A stretch of 64,000 bases of DNA from Polaribacter sp. HaHaR_3_91. GTDB taxonomy: Bacteria > Bacteroidota > Bacteroidia > Flavobacteriales > Flavobacteriaceae. A program made the translations under genes and the position numbers. Numbering within the stretch: position 1 is the stretch's first letter; every line of letters starts with the position of its first letter. This document shows, one piece after another, positions 8,215 through 17,294 of this stretch. Under the pieces are notes generated by a model. The model worked only from the letters and a program-made list of their open reading frames with translations, ran no database searches and was not told the DNA's origin. The stretch lies in NCBI RefSeq assembly GCF_019278525.1, contig NZ_CP058986.1, positions 682,001-746,000 on the forward strand, written 5' to 3'.

Positions 8215-11019
8215 ATGAAATATTTTCTTTCAGTATTAATAATGCTATCAACTGGTTTTTTAGCCATTAGCCAAACCATTGATTTAAATCAACCTTTAGC
8301 CGTCGATAACAGTATCAAAAAAGGTGTTTTACCAAATGGATTAACTTATTACATTAAGAGTACAGATGTTGTAAAAGATGCTGCGAGCTATTACATCATT
8401 CAAAATGTAGGTTCTGTTTTAGAGAACGATGATCAACAAGGATTAGCTCACTTTTTAGAGCATATGGCCTTTAATGGTACTCGTAATTTTCCAGGAAAAA
8501 GTATGTTAAATACACTGCAGGCACATGGAGCTGTTTTTGGAAAAGACATAAATGCATATACTTCATTTGATGAAACTGTGTATAATATGAATAACATTCC
8601 AACCAAAGATGGTTTGGTAGATACTTGTTTAACGGTGTTAAGCGATTGGTCTAATTTCTTATTATTAACCGATGAAGAAATAGATGCAGAACGTGGTGTA
8701 ATAAAAGAAGAATGGAGAACTAGACAGAATGGGCAAATGCGTTTGTTTAGTAAATCTTTACCTATTACATTTAATCACTCCAAATATGCGGATAGACTTC
8801 CTATTGGCCTGATGTCTATTATTGAAGGTTTTGATTATAAAATGCTTCGCGATTTTTATCACGATTGGTACAGAACAGATTTACAAGCTATAGCTGTAAT
8901 TGGTAATTTTGATGCTGAAACAATCGAACAAAAAATTATTGAAAAGTTTTCAAAAATTCCAGCTGTTGAAAATCCTAGAGAACGCTTTGTGGTTGATATT
9001 CCAGAAAGTAAGGGCCTGATGTACAGTTTAGGTATGGATCCAGAAATTTCTACAGCAAAAATCTCATTTGGAATACGTCACAAAAAATCTTTAAAAACTG
9101 AAACTGTAGCGGATTTAAAACGTTCAATTTTAGAGTCTATGTCAGTGAGTATGCTAAATGCTAGAATTTATGAACAAGCACAAAAACCAGAAGTAACTTT
9201 CTTAGGCGCTGGGATGGGGTATGGTGGACTTTCTAGAACATTTAACAGCTTAAGTATAGGTGTGTCTCCAAAACCAAATAAGCAAAAAGAAGCGTTTTAT
9301 GAAGTGTTAACAGAAGTTGAAAGAGCTGTTAAATTTGGTTTTACTCAATCTGAAATAAACAGAGGCATTGTTAAATACAAAACAGCATATGAAAACAGAA
9401 TAGCAAAGAAGGAAAGTGTTAGTCACAAAAATATCATTAAAGCTATTCAGAACAACTATCTTAAAAATGAAACAATTTCAGATATAGAAAATGAGTATGA
9501 AGTTGTATTGCAGATTTTTAAGAATCTAACGAAGGAAGAGTTACATACTACAATTAAAAATCTGTATGCTAAAAATAACAGATATTTAAATGTTACAGGA
9601 GTAGAGGGGCAAGATAATTTAACTAAAGGCGAAGCTTTAAATATTCTTAATTCGGTTAAAAAAGATGAAACTATTGAACCATATCAGGAAGCAATGGGTG
9701 GTAAAACCTTAGTGTCAGGTATTAATTTTGAGTCTGGTGAAATTGTAGAAACAGTTGTAAATAAAGACCTGAATTCAACAACTTATATGTTGAATAATAA
9801 CATTAAAGTACATTATAAATTTGTTGATAAAGAAAAAGATAAGGTTGCTTTAAAAGCTTTCAGTTATGGAGGAACATCTTTGTTGCCTATAGAAGATTTA
9901 CCTTCAGGGAATTTCGTAAAGAGCTTAATTCAAAAGTCGGGATTAGGAGATTTTAGCGCAACCGATTTAAGAAAAGTGTTAGCCGGAAAAACAGCCAATG
10001 TAAGCATCGGTTTAGGCGCAATTAACGAAAGTGTTTCAGGGGAATCAAATACAAAAGATGTAGAAACCATGTTGCAAATGGTGTATTTATATTTTGTAAA
10101 ACCCCGATTTGAAGAGCCAGCTTTTAAAGTGCTTAAAAATAGCTTAGATAACTACCTTATTAGAAAATCTAATAGTGTTGGAGATAAAATGAAGGATAGC
10201 TTGACAGTGGCTATTTATGGCGAAAATAATCCTAAAGCACGCCTTTTTGATAAAACATATATTTCTGAAATTAAATTTGATAAAATAAAATCAATTTATG
10301 AATCACGATTTCATGATGCTTCAGATTTTGAATTTTTTATTGTAGGCGATTTGAAAGCAGAACAATTAAAGCCATTATTAGAAAAATACGTTGCTGGTAT
10401 TCCTACATATAATACCAAAGAAACTTATAAGGATAACAGGCCGGAATGGATTTCAAATAAAATTAATGATGATATTTATTTAGCTATGGAAGATCCAAAA
10501 GCGACAGTAAATATAATCTATAAAAAGGAAGTGCCATACGCTATTAATAGTGCTATTTATGCTAATGTCTTGGGCGATATTCTTCAGTTAAGAGTAACAG
10601 AAAGTATTAGAGAGTCCGAAGGAGGCGCATATAGTCCTAGAGCAAATGCATACTTATCAAGAGAGCCAAAATCTGAATTAAGTGTGTCTTTTAAATTTGA
10701 TTGTAATCCTGAATTGGCCGACAAATTAGTCGATATCGTAAATGCTGAACTACAAAATATAGTAGCAGGAAATGTAAGGGAAGAGGATTTAAATAAAACA
10801 AGAACAAATTTTTTAAAGGAACGCTTGCAATCAAAAGATAAAAATGGTTACGATATGAGTTTATTAACCAATTTTTATCGTTTTAACTTAAACTTAAATG
10901 ATCCCAAGAATTTTGAAGATATTGTAAACAAGATGTCAATTAAGGATATTCAAGATATCGCAAGTCAAGTTCTACAAGATGGAAAATCCTATCATGTCGT
11001 TTTTAAGCCAAAGGAATAA
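8215..11019 (+). CDS. M16-family (pitrilysin/insulinase-type) zinc metallopeptidase, exported
   Basis: Large zinc peptidase that degrades peptides in the periplasm or at the cell surface. A signal peptide ends after FLAISQ (about residue 20). The inverted zinc motif HFLEH gives His79, Glu82 and His83; the third ligand is Glu159 in AERGVI, 76 residues on, the standard spacing. Two M16 halves can be followed: the catalytic one (about 30-260) and later inactive M16_C-type repeats, including an R/Y-containing region near RVTESIRESEGGAYSPR (about 796-813) that shapes the substrate pocket. Length 934 aa matches full-length exported bacterial M16 proteins. The dsbD gene follows after 15 bases. The enzyme supports a peptide-utilisation role for the SusCD locus upstream, although a terminator lies between them. 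Confidence 0.93.
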   Translation: MKYFLSVLIMLSTGFLAISQTIDLNQPLAVDNSIKKGVLPNGLTYYIKSTDVVKDAASYYIIQNVGSVLENDDQQGLAHFLEHMAFNGTRNFPGKSMLNTLQAHGAVFGKDINAYTSFDETVYNMNNIPTKDGLVDTCLTVLSDWSNFLLLTDEEIDAERGVIKEEWRTRQNGQMRLFSKSLPITFNHSKYADRLPIGLMSIIEGFDYKMLRDFYHDWYRTDLQAIAVIGNFDAETIEQKIIEKFSKIPAVENPRERFVVDIPESKGLMYSLGMDPEISTAKISFGIRHKKSLKTETVADLKRSILESMSVSMLNARIYEQAQKPEVTFLGAGMGYGGLSRTFNSLSIGVSPKPNKQKEAFYEVLTEVERAVKFGFTQSEINRGIVKYKTAYENRIAKKESVSHKNIIKAIQNNYLKNETISDIENEYEVVLQIFKNLTKEELHTTIKNLYAKNNRYLNVTGVEGQDNLTKGEALNILNSVKKDETIEPYQEAMGGKTLVSGINFESGEIVETVVNKDLNSTTYMLNNNIKVHYKFVDKEKDKVALKAFSYGGTSLLPIEDLPSGNFVKSLIQKSGLGDFSATDLRKVLAGKTANVSIGLGAINESVSGESNTKDVETMLQMVYLYFVKPRFEEPAFKVLKNSLDNYLIRKSNSVGDKMKDSLTVAIYGENNPKARLFDKTYISEIKFDKIKSIYESRFHDASDFEFFIVGDLKAEQLKPLLEKYVAGIPTYNTKETYKDNRPEWISNKINDDIYLAMEDPKATVNIIYKKEVPYAINSAIYANVLGDILQLRVTESIRESEGGAYSPRANAYLSREPKSELSVSFKFDCNPELADKLVDIVNAELQNIVAGNVREEDLNKTRTNFLKERLQSKDKNGYDMSLLTNFYRFNLNLNDPKNFEDIVNKMSIKDIQDIASQVLQDGKSYHVVFKPKE

Positions 11020-11034
11020 TTAAAAGATTTTTTA

Positions 11035-13002
11035 ATGAAAAATATATTATTAGCAATAGCCTTACTTACAATTAGTTTTGTAAAAGGCCAAGTCTTAGAT
11101 CCCGTAAAATGGATTACTTCAGTAGAAAAAATTTCAGAAACGGAATATAATTTAATTTCCACAGCTACTATAGAAGAAGGTTGGCATTTATATTCTCAAA
11201 CCGTTCCAGAAGATGGTCCAATACCAACAACTTTCGTTTATGACGATAGTGAGAGTGGGTTTAATATTATAGGAAATACCGAAGAGGAAGAAGGACATAT
11301 TGTTGATGATCCCGTCTTCGGAATGGAAATTAAATTTTTTGAAAACAAAGCAACGTTTAAGCAAAAAGTTGAAGTGGAATCTGAAAAATCTAACATTTCT
11401 GGATTTGTTGAATTTATGGTTTGCGACGATGCCCGCTGTTTAGCTCCAATAGAAGTTGATTTGACGTTTCAATTAAACAGAGATTTAGTAAATAGAATTG
11501 AGGCCGTAAAAAATGATGTTATTGATAATAGCATGCGTCTTGAAGAAATTCAGGAAGAAAACAAAGGGCTATTTGCTATTTTTATTATAGCTTTTTTCTC
11601 TGGTTTTGCAGCATTGTTAACTCCCTGTGTGTTTCCAATGATTCCTATGACGGTGAGTTTTTTTACCAAGCAAAGTAAAAGTAAGGCTGCAGGTGTTAAA
11701 AATGCTCTAATTTATGGTGCATCCATCGTTATTATATATGTACTACTAGGTATTCTTGTTAGTGCTATTTTTGGTGCAGATGCCTTAAATGCCTTATCAA
11801 CAAATGTGTGGTTTAATATTATTTTCTTCGTATTATTAATCGTTTTTGCTGTATCCTTTTTAGGTGCTTTCGAAATAGTATTACCAAGTAGTTGGGGAAC
11901 AAAAGTTGATGCGCAAGCTGATAGAGGAGGTATAATAGGTATCTTTTTTATGGCACTTGCCTTAGCTATTGTTTCTTTTTCTTGTACAGGTCCTATTGTA
12001 GGTACTTTACTTGTAGAGGCTGCTGCAGGAGGTAGTCAAATAGGTCCTATTGTAGGAATGTTAGGTTTTTCATTAGCCTTAGCAATTCCGTTTGCCTTAT
12101 TTGCCGCTTTTCCTGGTTGGTTAAATTCATTACCTAAATCTGGTGGATGGTTAAATACTGTTAAAGTTGTATTAGGGTTTTTAGAATTAGCATTGGCATT
12201 TAAATTTTTATCAAATGCAGATTTAGTATTGCAATTACATTGGTTAGAACGTGAAGTGTTTTTAGCTATTTGGATTGCTATTTTTGGAGTGTTAGCTTTC
12301 TACTTATTTGGTAAAATACAATTATCACATGATTCTCCTTTAACACATATTTCTGTAGGAAGACTTAGTTTAGGAATACTTTCTTTAACATTTACAATTT
12401 ACATGATCCCTGGATTATGGGGTGCACCATTGAATTTGATTAGTGCATTTCCACCGTCACAAAGTTACAGTGAATCACCTTACGGAGTCGGGTTTTCTAA
12501 AACAGGAAGTTCACAAAGTAATACAAATCACTCAGTAATACCCGATGGCGCACATTTAATGGCTCCACATGATATTATGGCTTTTAAGGATTATGATAAA
12601 GGGTTGGCGTATGCTAAAAAAGTAGGAAAACCAGTACTCTTAGATTTTACAGGATATGCATGTGTAAATTGCCGTAAGATGGAACAAAATGTTTGGCCAA
12701 AAGATAGAATACTTTCAATTTTAAAAAATGAAGTGGTCTTGATTTCTTTATATGTAGATGATAAGAGACCTTTACCTGTAGGAGAAGAAATGGAATCAAA
12801 ATTAAGACCAGGGAAAAAGTTAAAATATATTGGTCAGAAATGGAGTGAATTTCAAACGATCAAATACCGAGCAAATGCACAACCTTTTTATGTTTTAATG
12901 AATCATGAAGAAGAAAATTTAACAAACCCAACAGCTTACACACCAGATGTTGAAGAATATTATGTATGGCTTCAAAAAGGAATTAAAAGTTTTGAAAAAT
13001 AA
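11035..13002 (+). CDS. dsbD: Thiol:disulfide interchange protein DsbD
   Basis: Moves reducing power from cytoplasmic thioredoxin across the inner membrane to periplasmic proteins. The three expected modules are present. A signal peptide is followed by the alpha domain with the Cys130/Cys135 pair (CDDARC). The membrane core (about 178-475) has the two conserved cysteines in [12 protein letters not shown] and [12 protein letters not shown]-terminal thioredoxin domain has Cys543/Cys546 (ACVNC). Length 655 aa is slightly above the E. coli protein. It sits 15 bases after the M16 peptidase and near a TlpA-like lipoprotein, its plausible client. A strong terminator follows. All six redox cysteines are visible, so it should be functional. 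Confidence 0.93.
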   Translation: MKNILLAIALLTISFVKGQVLDPVKWITSVEKISETEYNLISTATIEEGWHLYSQTVPEDGPIPTTFVYDDSESGFNIIGNTEEEEGHIVDDPVFGMEIKFFENKATFKQKVEVESEKSNISGFVEFMVCDDARCLAPIEVDLTFQLNRDLVNRIEAVKNDVIDNSMRLEEIQEENKGLFAIFIIAFFSGFAALLTPCVFPMIPMTVSFFTKQSKSKAAGVKNALIYGASIVIIYVLLGILVSAIFGADALNALSTNVWFNIIFFVLLIVFAVSFLGAFEIVLPSSWGTKVDAQADRGGIIGIFFMALALAIVSFSCTGPIVGTLLVEAAAGGSQIGPIVGMLGFSLALAIPFALFAAFPGWLNSLPKSGGWLNTVKVVLGFLELALAFKFLSNADLVLQLHWLEREVFLAIWIAIFGVLAFYLFGKIQLSHDSPLTHISVGRLSLGILSLTFTIYMIPGLWGAPLNLISAFPPSQSYSESPYGVGFSKTGSSQSNTNHSVIPDGAHLMAPHDIMAFKDYDKGLAYAKKVGKPVLLDFTGYACVNCRKMEQNVWPKDRILSILKNEVVLISLYVDDKRPLPVGEEMESKLRPGKKLKYIGQKWSEFQTIKYRANAQPFYVLMNHEEENLTNPTAYTPDVEEYYVWLQKGIKSFEK

Positions 13003-13015
13003 TATTTTCAATATG

Positions 13016-13050
13016 AAATAGTTTTGATGTTGTAGTCAAAACTATTTTTT
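13016..13050 (+). terminator. Rho-independent terminator after dsbD
   Basis: AAATAGTTTTGA (13016-13027) pairs perfectly with TCAAAACTATTT (13036-13047) over an 8-base loop and runs into six T. It cleanly ends the M16-dsbD transcript. Confidence 0.85.
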
Positions 13051-13134
13051 AGTATTATTAGAAATTTAATGCTATTAACCAATTTATTTATTCATGATAA
13101 AAAAGTGAAATTAATGCGGTAACACTTGTTAGTT

Positions 13135-13176
13135 GTTTATAAATTTAATTTTATTGAAAAAATAATATTTATAAAC
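13135..13176. repeat. Inverted repeat upstream of the HTCS-like regulator
   Basis: GTTTATAAAT (13135-13144) and ATTTATAAAC (13167-13176) form a perfect 10-bp inverted repeat 105 bases before the regulator start. It could be an operator or a weak RNA hairpin. No known motif is recognised. Confidence 0.35.
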
Positions 13177-13280
13177 CTAAAACGGGTAAGAATTTTAAAG
13201 GCATAATTTTTATTTACTTAACCTAATATTTATATTAAGGTAATCTTAAAAGTATATTCTTGTGGGTTTAAATATACACT

Positions 13281-16200
13281 ATGACAAGAGTAGTATTATT
13301 CATTTTTTTTATAACATTACAAACTTTTGGTCAACAAATTAAATTTGATAATTTTTCGATAAACGAGGGTTTATCTAATAATTCTGTAAAAGATATCGAA
13401 AATGATATTAATGGAGGTTTATGGATTGCAACTTGGGATGGTTTAAATTATTTTGATGGATATATATTTACTTCCTTTAAACATGACATTAACAACAGTA
13501 ATTCCATCGCTGGTAACTACATCAGCAAAGTTAAACAAGATATAAAAGGTACAATTTGGATTATTACAGAAGATGCGAAAATAAGTAGATACTTAGGTAA
13601 TAAAAAATTTAAAAATTACACTTTTAAGAACAAACCAAATGATATCTCTGTTACAAAAGATGGTAATATTTTAGTTCACACTCAAAATAGCTGTTACGAA
13701 TTTGTTGCTGGTCAATTTAAAGAAACCAATAGACAAACATCAAAAATAAACAACAACGCTTTAAGTAGCATTCTTTTAACAAAATACCCAAACCTTATTA
13801 TTAATGATGTTTTAAAAGATAAAACAGGTAATATTTGGTATGCCACTCGTAAAAATGGTTTATTCATCATTAAAAATATATTAGACAAAGCCAATAAATA
13901 TCATATAGAAAATTACACAAAAGACCCTTATTCTAAAGAAAGTTTTAAAAGTAATGAAGTAGAAACTTTACACGAAGATTATTTTGGAAACATTTGGCTT
14001 GGCTTAAAAGATGGTGGAATTAGTATGGCGTATTCTAATTCTGATAAGATAGCATCTATTGCACCTCACCCAATAAAATCTCCTAACATTCCTAATGAAA
14101 CTTTACGTGCAATAACCAAAGATCTACAAGGTAAACTTTGGTTAGGTTATTACACAAAAGGACTATATAATTACAATTCTACTTCTAAAAACTACAAAGA
14201 ATTTATAATTAAAGAAGCTATCAATGAGCCAGATTGGAAACGTATAAGGTCTTTGTTTACCGCTTCTGATGGAACTATTTGGGCAGGAACTTATGCTGGA
14301 ATTATTAGAATAGAAAAAAATGGAAATTATAATTTATATAATTCTAAGAACAATAAAAACATACCTAACAATAGAAATTATTCTATTTACGAAGATAGTG
14401 ATAAACAATTATGGGTTGCTTGCTGGGGTGGAGTTGCTAAATTTAATCTAAACACAAATAATTTTGAGTCTTTTATTGGACAAGAATTAATTCGTAAATA
14501 TCATATTAGAAATTTAAAATTGATAGATAACGAGCTTATTCTTGCTACAGAAAATAATGGACTACAATTATTAGATATTAGCAAAGGAAAATTAAAAACA
14601 ATAGAAACCCAAAATAACCTTTCTGATTATCATAAAGAGCAAAAAAACACTTTAAAATCTAATAATAATAATAATAATAATAATAAAGGTTTAAAATTAA
14701 TTGATATTAAAAATGGCGAATTACAATCTATAAATACTAATAAAGGTCTTTTAAGTAATAGTATTTATGCTGTTTATAAAGATGAAAAAACAAATTATTA
14801 TTGGATTGCATCACTTGGTGGATTAAGTGTTTTTAGTAAAGAAAAAGGTATTATTAAGAATATTACAGAAAAAGAAGGTTTACCTAGCCAATTAATTTAC
14901 GGTATTTTAGATCATAAAGAGCAAGTTTGGTTAAGTACTACTAAAGGAATTGTTGTGATTGATAAAAAAAGTTTTGAAGTAAAAACTTTTCATCCAAAAG
15001 GAGGTTGGCAAGTTTCTGAATTTTCTGAAGGCGCTTATTATCAGGGTGCTAAAGGTGATTTGTTTTTTGGTGGAATTAATGGTTTAAATTATTTTAATCC
15101 TAGTAATATTCAGTTTAATAACACTAAGTCAAAAATTAAATTACTGGTTGATGATAGTGAAAACTTCTCTCCAAATATTATAAAAAGTCATAATGAAAAT
15201 CAGATTAGTATTGATTTAATTCCGATTAGATTCCCTAAAAAAACAGAGAAAAATATCTATTATAAATTAGAAGGCTTAGATAGTAATTGGACTTTATTAG
15301 ATATCAATAACAACATAAAATATCAAAATTTAACTTCTGGAAGTTATAATTTTTTACTTAAAGAAGGAAAAGAAAATGAAGAAGAATTACTTTTCTCCTT
15401 ACAAATAAAAAAGGCTTTTTATAAAACGAACTTATTTTATGTGCTCTTATCAGTATTTATATTAATTACAGCAATAATACTTATCTACCTTAAGAATTTA
15501 AGAACAAAATCACTTCAAAAAAACCTAGAAAAAAAGATTTTAATTCGTACAAATGTCATCGAAAATCAAAAAAAAGATTTAGAGGTTATTAACAATCAAT
15601 TAGATGAAAAAAATAAAGAAATTTTACGTCAAAAAGAGACACTTTTAAAACTACATAACAATCTTAAAAATGAAGATTTTGAAGTCGAAAAATTTAAAAC
15701 ATTTGTTTTATCAGAGTTTCAAGAACCTGTTTCTAAAATTTTACAAACTGCAAATTGTTTGTCAGAAAATTCTGATGATAAAAAAACTATTTTAGAAGAG
15801 TCTAACAAAATGGTAAACCTAATTTCTGAATGGAATTATCTAAGCCACGTAAAAGAAATTGGAGCTATTAAGACTTCTGTAATTAATTTATTTCCGGTTT
15901 TAAAAAACAGTATTAATAAGTTAGAGGAATCTTTACAAACCAATAAAGTAGATTTTAATTTTAATATAGACACTTCTATTAATTGGGTAGAAATAGATGT
16001 TTTACGTTTTCGTTTAATGCTACAATACTTTTTTAATGACATTAATAAATACTCAGATAATAGCAGTAAGTTAAACTTAAAAATCAATTATAAGAATTCT
16101 TTTGTAATTATAGAAATTTCCTCTAATAGTGATCTTTTAAAAAATAATTGGTACAGTGTTTTACATTACAGTCCTTATTTTAAAGCGTTACAAACTCTTT

Positions 16201-17117
16201 TGGTTGATTTAAAAGGAAAACTTATTAATTATAATTTAGACCAAGAATTTAAGGTAGCATTACAAATACCAATTACTAAAATAAACCCGAAGGATAAATC
16301 TATAGAAACTATTTCGTGGAAACATTTTAATCAACAAGAAAATTTATCTGCAGACAAAAAAAATGTATTAATCTTTAGTGATGAAGAAAATTTTGCAGCT
16401 GCAAATCAAATTTTAGAACATAATAATTATAATTTAATTTTTGAAAACTCTGCAAATAATTTAAACTCGATTACCAAACAAATTCAGATACATATTGTTG
16501 TAATCTATCAAGTTTCTTTCTCTAAAGATCTTTTATATTTTATCAATAATTCTGATGCAACAAAAAACAAGAAAATCGCTATAATTTATATATCAGAAGA
16601 TATTAATTACGAACTAAGAGAACAATCGATTGAGTTTGGTGTAGACACTCTTATTCAGCTTCCGGTAAGTGAATCTTTTATTCAAAAAAAAATAGACTCT
16701 TTAATAAATAGAAAATATGTTTCTATTGAAGAAAATAAATTTCAAGAAAAAATATTCGATATTTTAACAGGTAAAGATCTTGTTTTAACGGCTAATGATA
16801 AATTATTAAAAAAGAGTTTAGAAGTTATAAAGAAAGAATTACATAACTCTTCTTTTAATGTAGAAATGTTGGTAGACTTATTAGATGTTTCTAGGGTAAA
16901 GTGTTATCGATTATTTAAAGAGCGGTTAAAACAATCTCCTTCAGATGTAATTATGTCTCTTAGACTACAAAAAGCAGAAGCTTTGTTAAAAACTAAAAAA
17001 TTAAACATCTCTGAAATAAGTTTTGAGTGCGGTTATAACGATCCAAAATATTTTGGAAAAGCATTTAAAAAGCATTTTGGAAAAAGCCCTAAAGAGTTTA
17101 AAGATCAATTTAACTAA
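13281..17117 (+). CDS. HTCS-like one-piece sensor/AraC regulator with degenerate kinase and receiver
   Basis: Has the layout of Bacteroidota hybrid two-component regulators, which sense a periplasmic ligand and activate a SusCD locus. Parts in order: signal peptide (about 1-17), two-bladed Reg_prop/propeller sensor (about 20-640, repeated GNIWLGLKDGG-type motifs), Y_Y_Y domain (about 650-710), membrane helix (about 717-738), coiled coil (about 740-800), kinase-like region (about 803-1003), receiver-like region (about 1026-1148) and an intact AraC/HTH_18 domain (about 1183-1278, ending CGYNDPKYFGKAFKKHFGKSP). The phosphorelay residues are missing. The H-box reads VLSEFQEPVS, with Ser (about 811) where His belongs; N- and G-boxes are not recognisable. 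The receiver has VVIYQVSF where the Asp motif should be and lacks the conserved Lys. An (AAT)8 tract encodes eight Asn at 461-468 inside the propeller. Next to the SusCD-phosphatase genes it presumably regulates. Signalling would have to be non-phosphorylative (inference). Confidence 0.85.
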   Translation: MTRVVLFIFFITLQTFGQQIKFDNFSINEGLSNNSVKDIENDINGGLWIATWDGLNYFDGYIFTSFKHDINNSNSIAGNYISKVKQDIKGTIWIITEDAKISRYLGNKKFKNYTFKNKPNDISVTKDGNILVHTQNSCYEFVAGQFKETNRQTSKINNNALSSILLTKYPNLIINDVLKDKTGNIWYATRKNGLFIIKNILDKANKYHIENYTKDPYSKESFKSNEVETLHEDYFGNIWLGLKDGGISMAYSNSDKIASIAPHPIKSPNIPNETLRAITKDLQGKLWLGYYTKGLYNYNSTSKNYKEFIIKEAINEPDWKRIRSLFTASDGTIWAGTYAGIIRIEKNGNYNLYNSKNNKNIPNNRNYSIYEDSDKQLWVACWGGVAKFNLNTNNFESFIGQELIRKYHIRNLKLIDNELILATENNGLQLLDISKGKLKTIETQNNLSDYHKEQKNTLKSNNNNNNNNKGLKLIDIKNGELQSINTNKGLLSNSIYAVYKDEKTNYYWIASLGGLSVFSKEKGIIKNITEKEGLPSQLIYGILDHKEQVWLSTTKGIVVIDKKSFEVKTFHPKGGWQVSEFSEGAYYQGAKGDLFFGGINGLNYFNPSNIQFNNTKSKIKLLVDDSENFSPNIIKSHNENQISIDLIPIRFPKKTEKNIYYKLEGLDSNWTLLDINNNIKYQNLTSGSYNFLLKEGKENEEELLFSLQIKKAFYKTNLFYVLLSVFILITAIILIYLKNLRTKSLQKNLEKKILIRTNVIENQKKDLEVINNQLDEKNKEILRQKETLLKLHNNLKNEDFEVEKFKTFVLSEFQEPVSKILQTANCLSENSDDKKTILEESNKMVNLISEWNYLSHVKEIGAIKTSVINLFPVLKNSINKLEESLQTNKVDFNFNIDTSINWVEIDVLRFRLMLQYFFNDINKYSDNSSKLNLKINYKNSFVIIEISSNSDLLKNNWYSVLHYSPYFKALQTLLVDLKGKLINYNLDQEFKVALQIPITKINPKDKSIETISWKHFNQQENLSADKKNVLIFSDEENFAAANQILEHNNYNLIFENSANNLNSITKQIQIHIVVIYQVSFSKDLLYFINNSDATKNKKIAIIYISEDINYELREQSIEFGVDTLIQLPVSESFIQKKIDSLINRKYVSIEENKFQEKIFDILTGKDLVLTANDKLLKKSLEVIKKELHNSSFNVEMLVDLLDVSRVKCYRLFKERLKQSPSDVIMSLRLQKAEALLKTKKLNISEISFECGYNDPKYFGKAFKKHFGKSPKEFKDQFN
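14661..14684. repeat. In-frame (AAT)8 trinucleotide repeat
   Basis: Eight consecutive AAT codons encode poly-Asn within the sensor propeller. Similar sequence lies on each side (GLQLLDISKGKLKTIET before, GLKLIDIKNGELQSINT after), as if a propeller strand had been duplicated around the repeat. Length change by slippage would stay in frame. Confidence 0.8.
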
Positions 17118-17157
17118 ACCGTTTGTTGCTGTAGGATTTTCTTAACGTTAGGGAATT

Positions 17158-17168
17158 GTTACTGTAAC
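17158..17168. promoter_or_regulatory. Small palindrome in the regulator-susC gap (operator candidate)
   Basis: GTTAC-T-GTAAC is a perfect inverted repeat 41 bases after the regulator stop and about 127 bases before susC. An AraC-type activator would bind in this gap, but its sites are usually direct repeats, so this is only a candidate. No clear TAnnTTTG promoter element is visible before susC. Confidence 0.2.
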
Positions 17169-17294
17169 GAAAACACACCTAATCTGCTTCTTTTCTATGC
17201 TGATTTGAATGATTAATACTCTTTGATGAAACAAAAACACCCCAACCAACACTTTCTGTAAATTAGTTTTACCACAATTTAAAAATCAAACTAG

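Noticed and set aside
14661..14684. CRISPR-like or regulatory repeat
   Set aside because: It is a simple (AAT)8 run inside a coding frame, without spacers.
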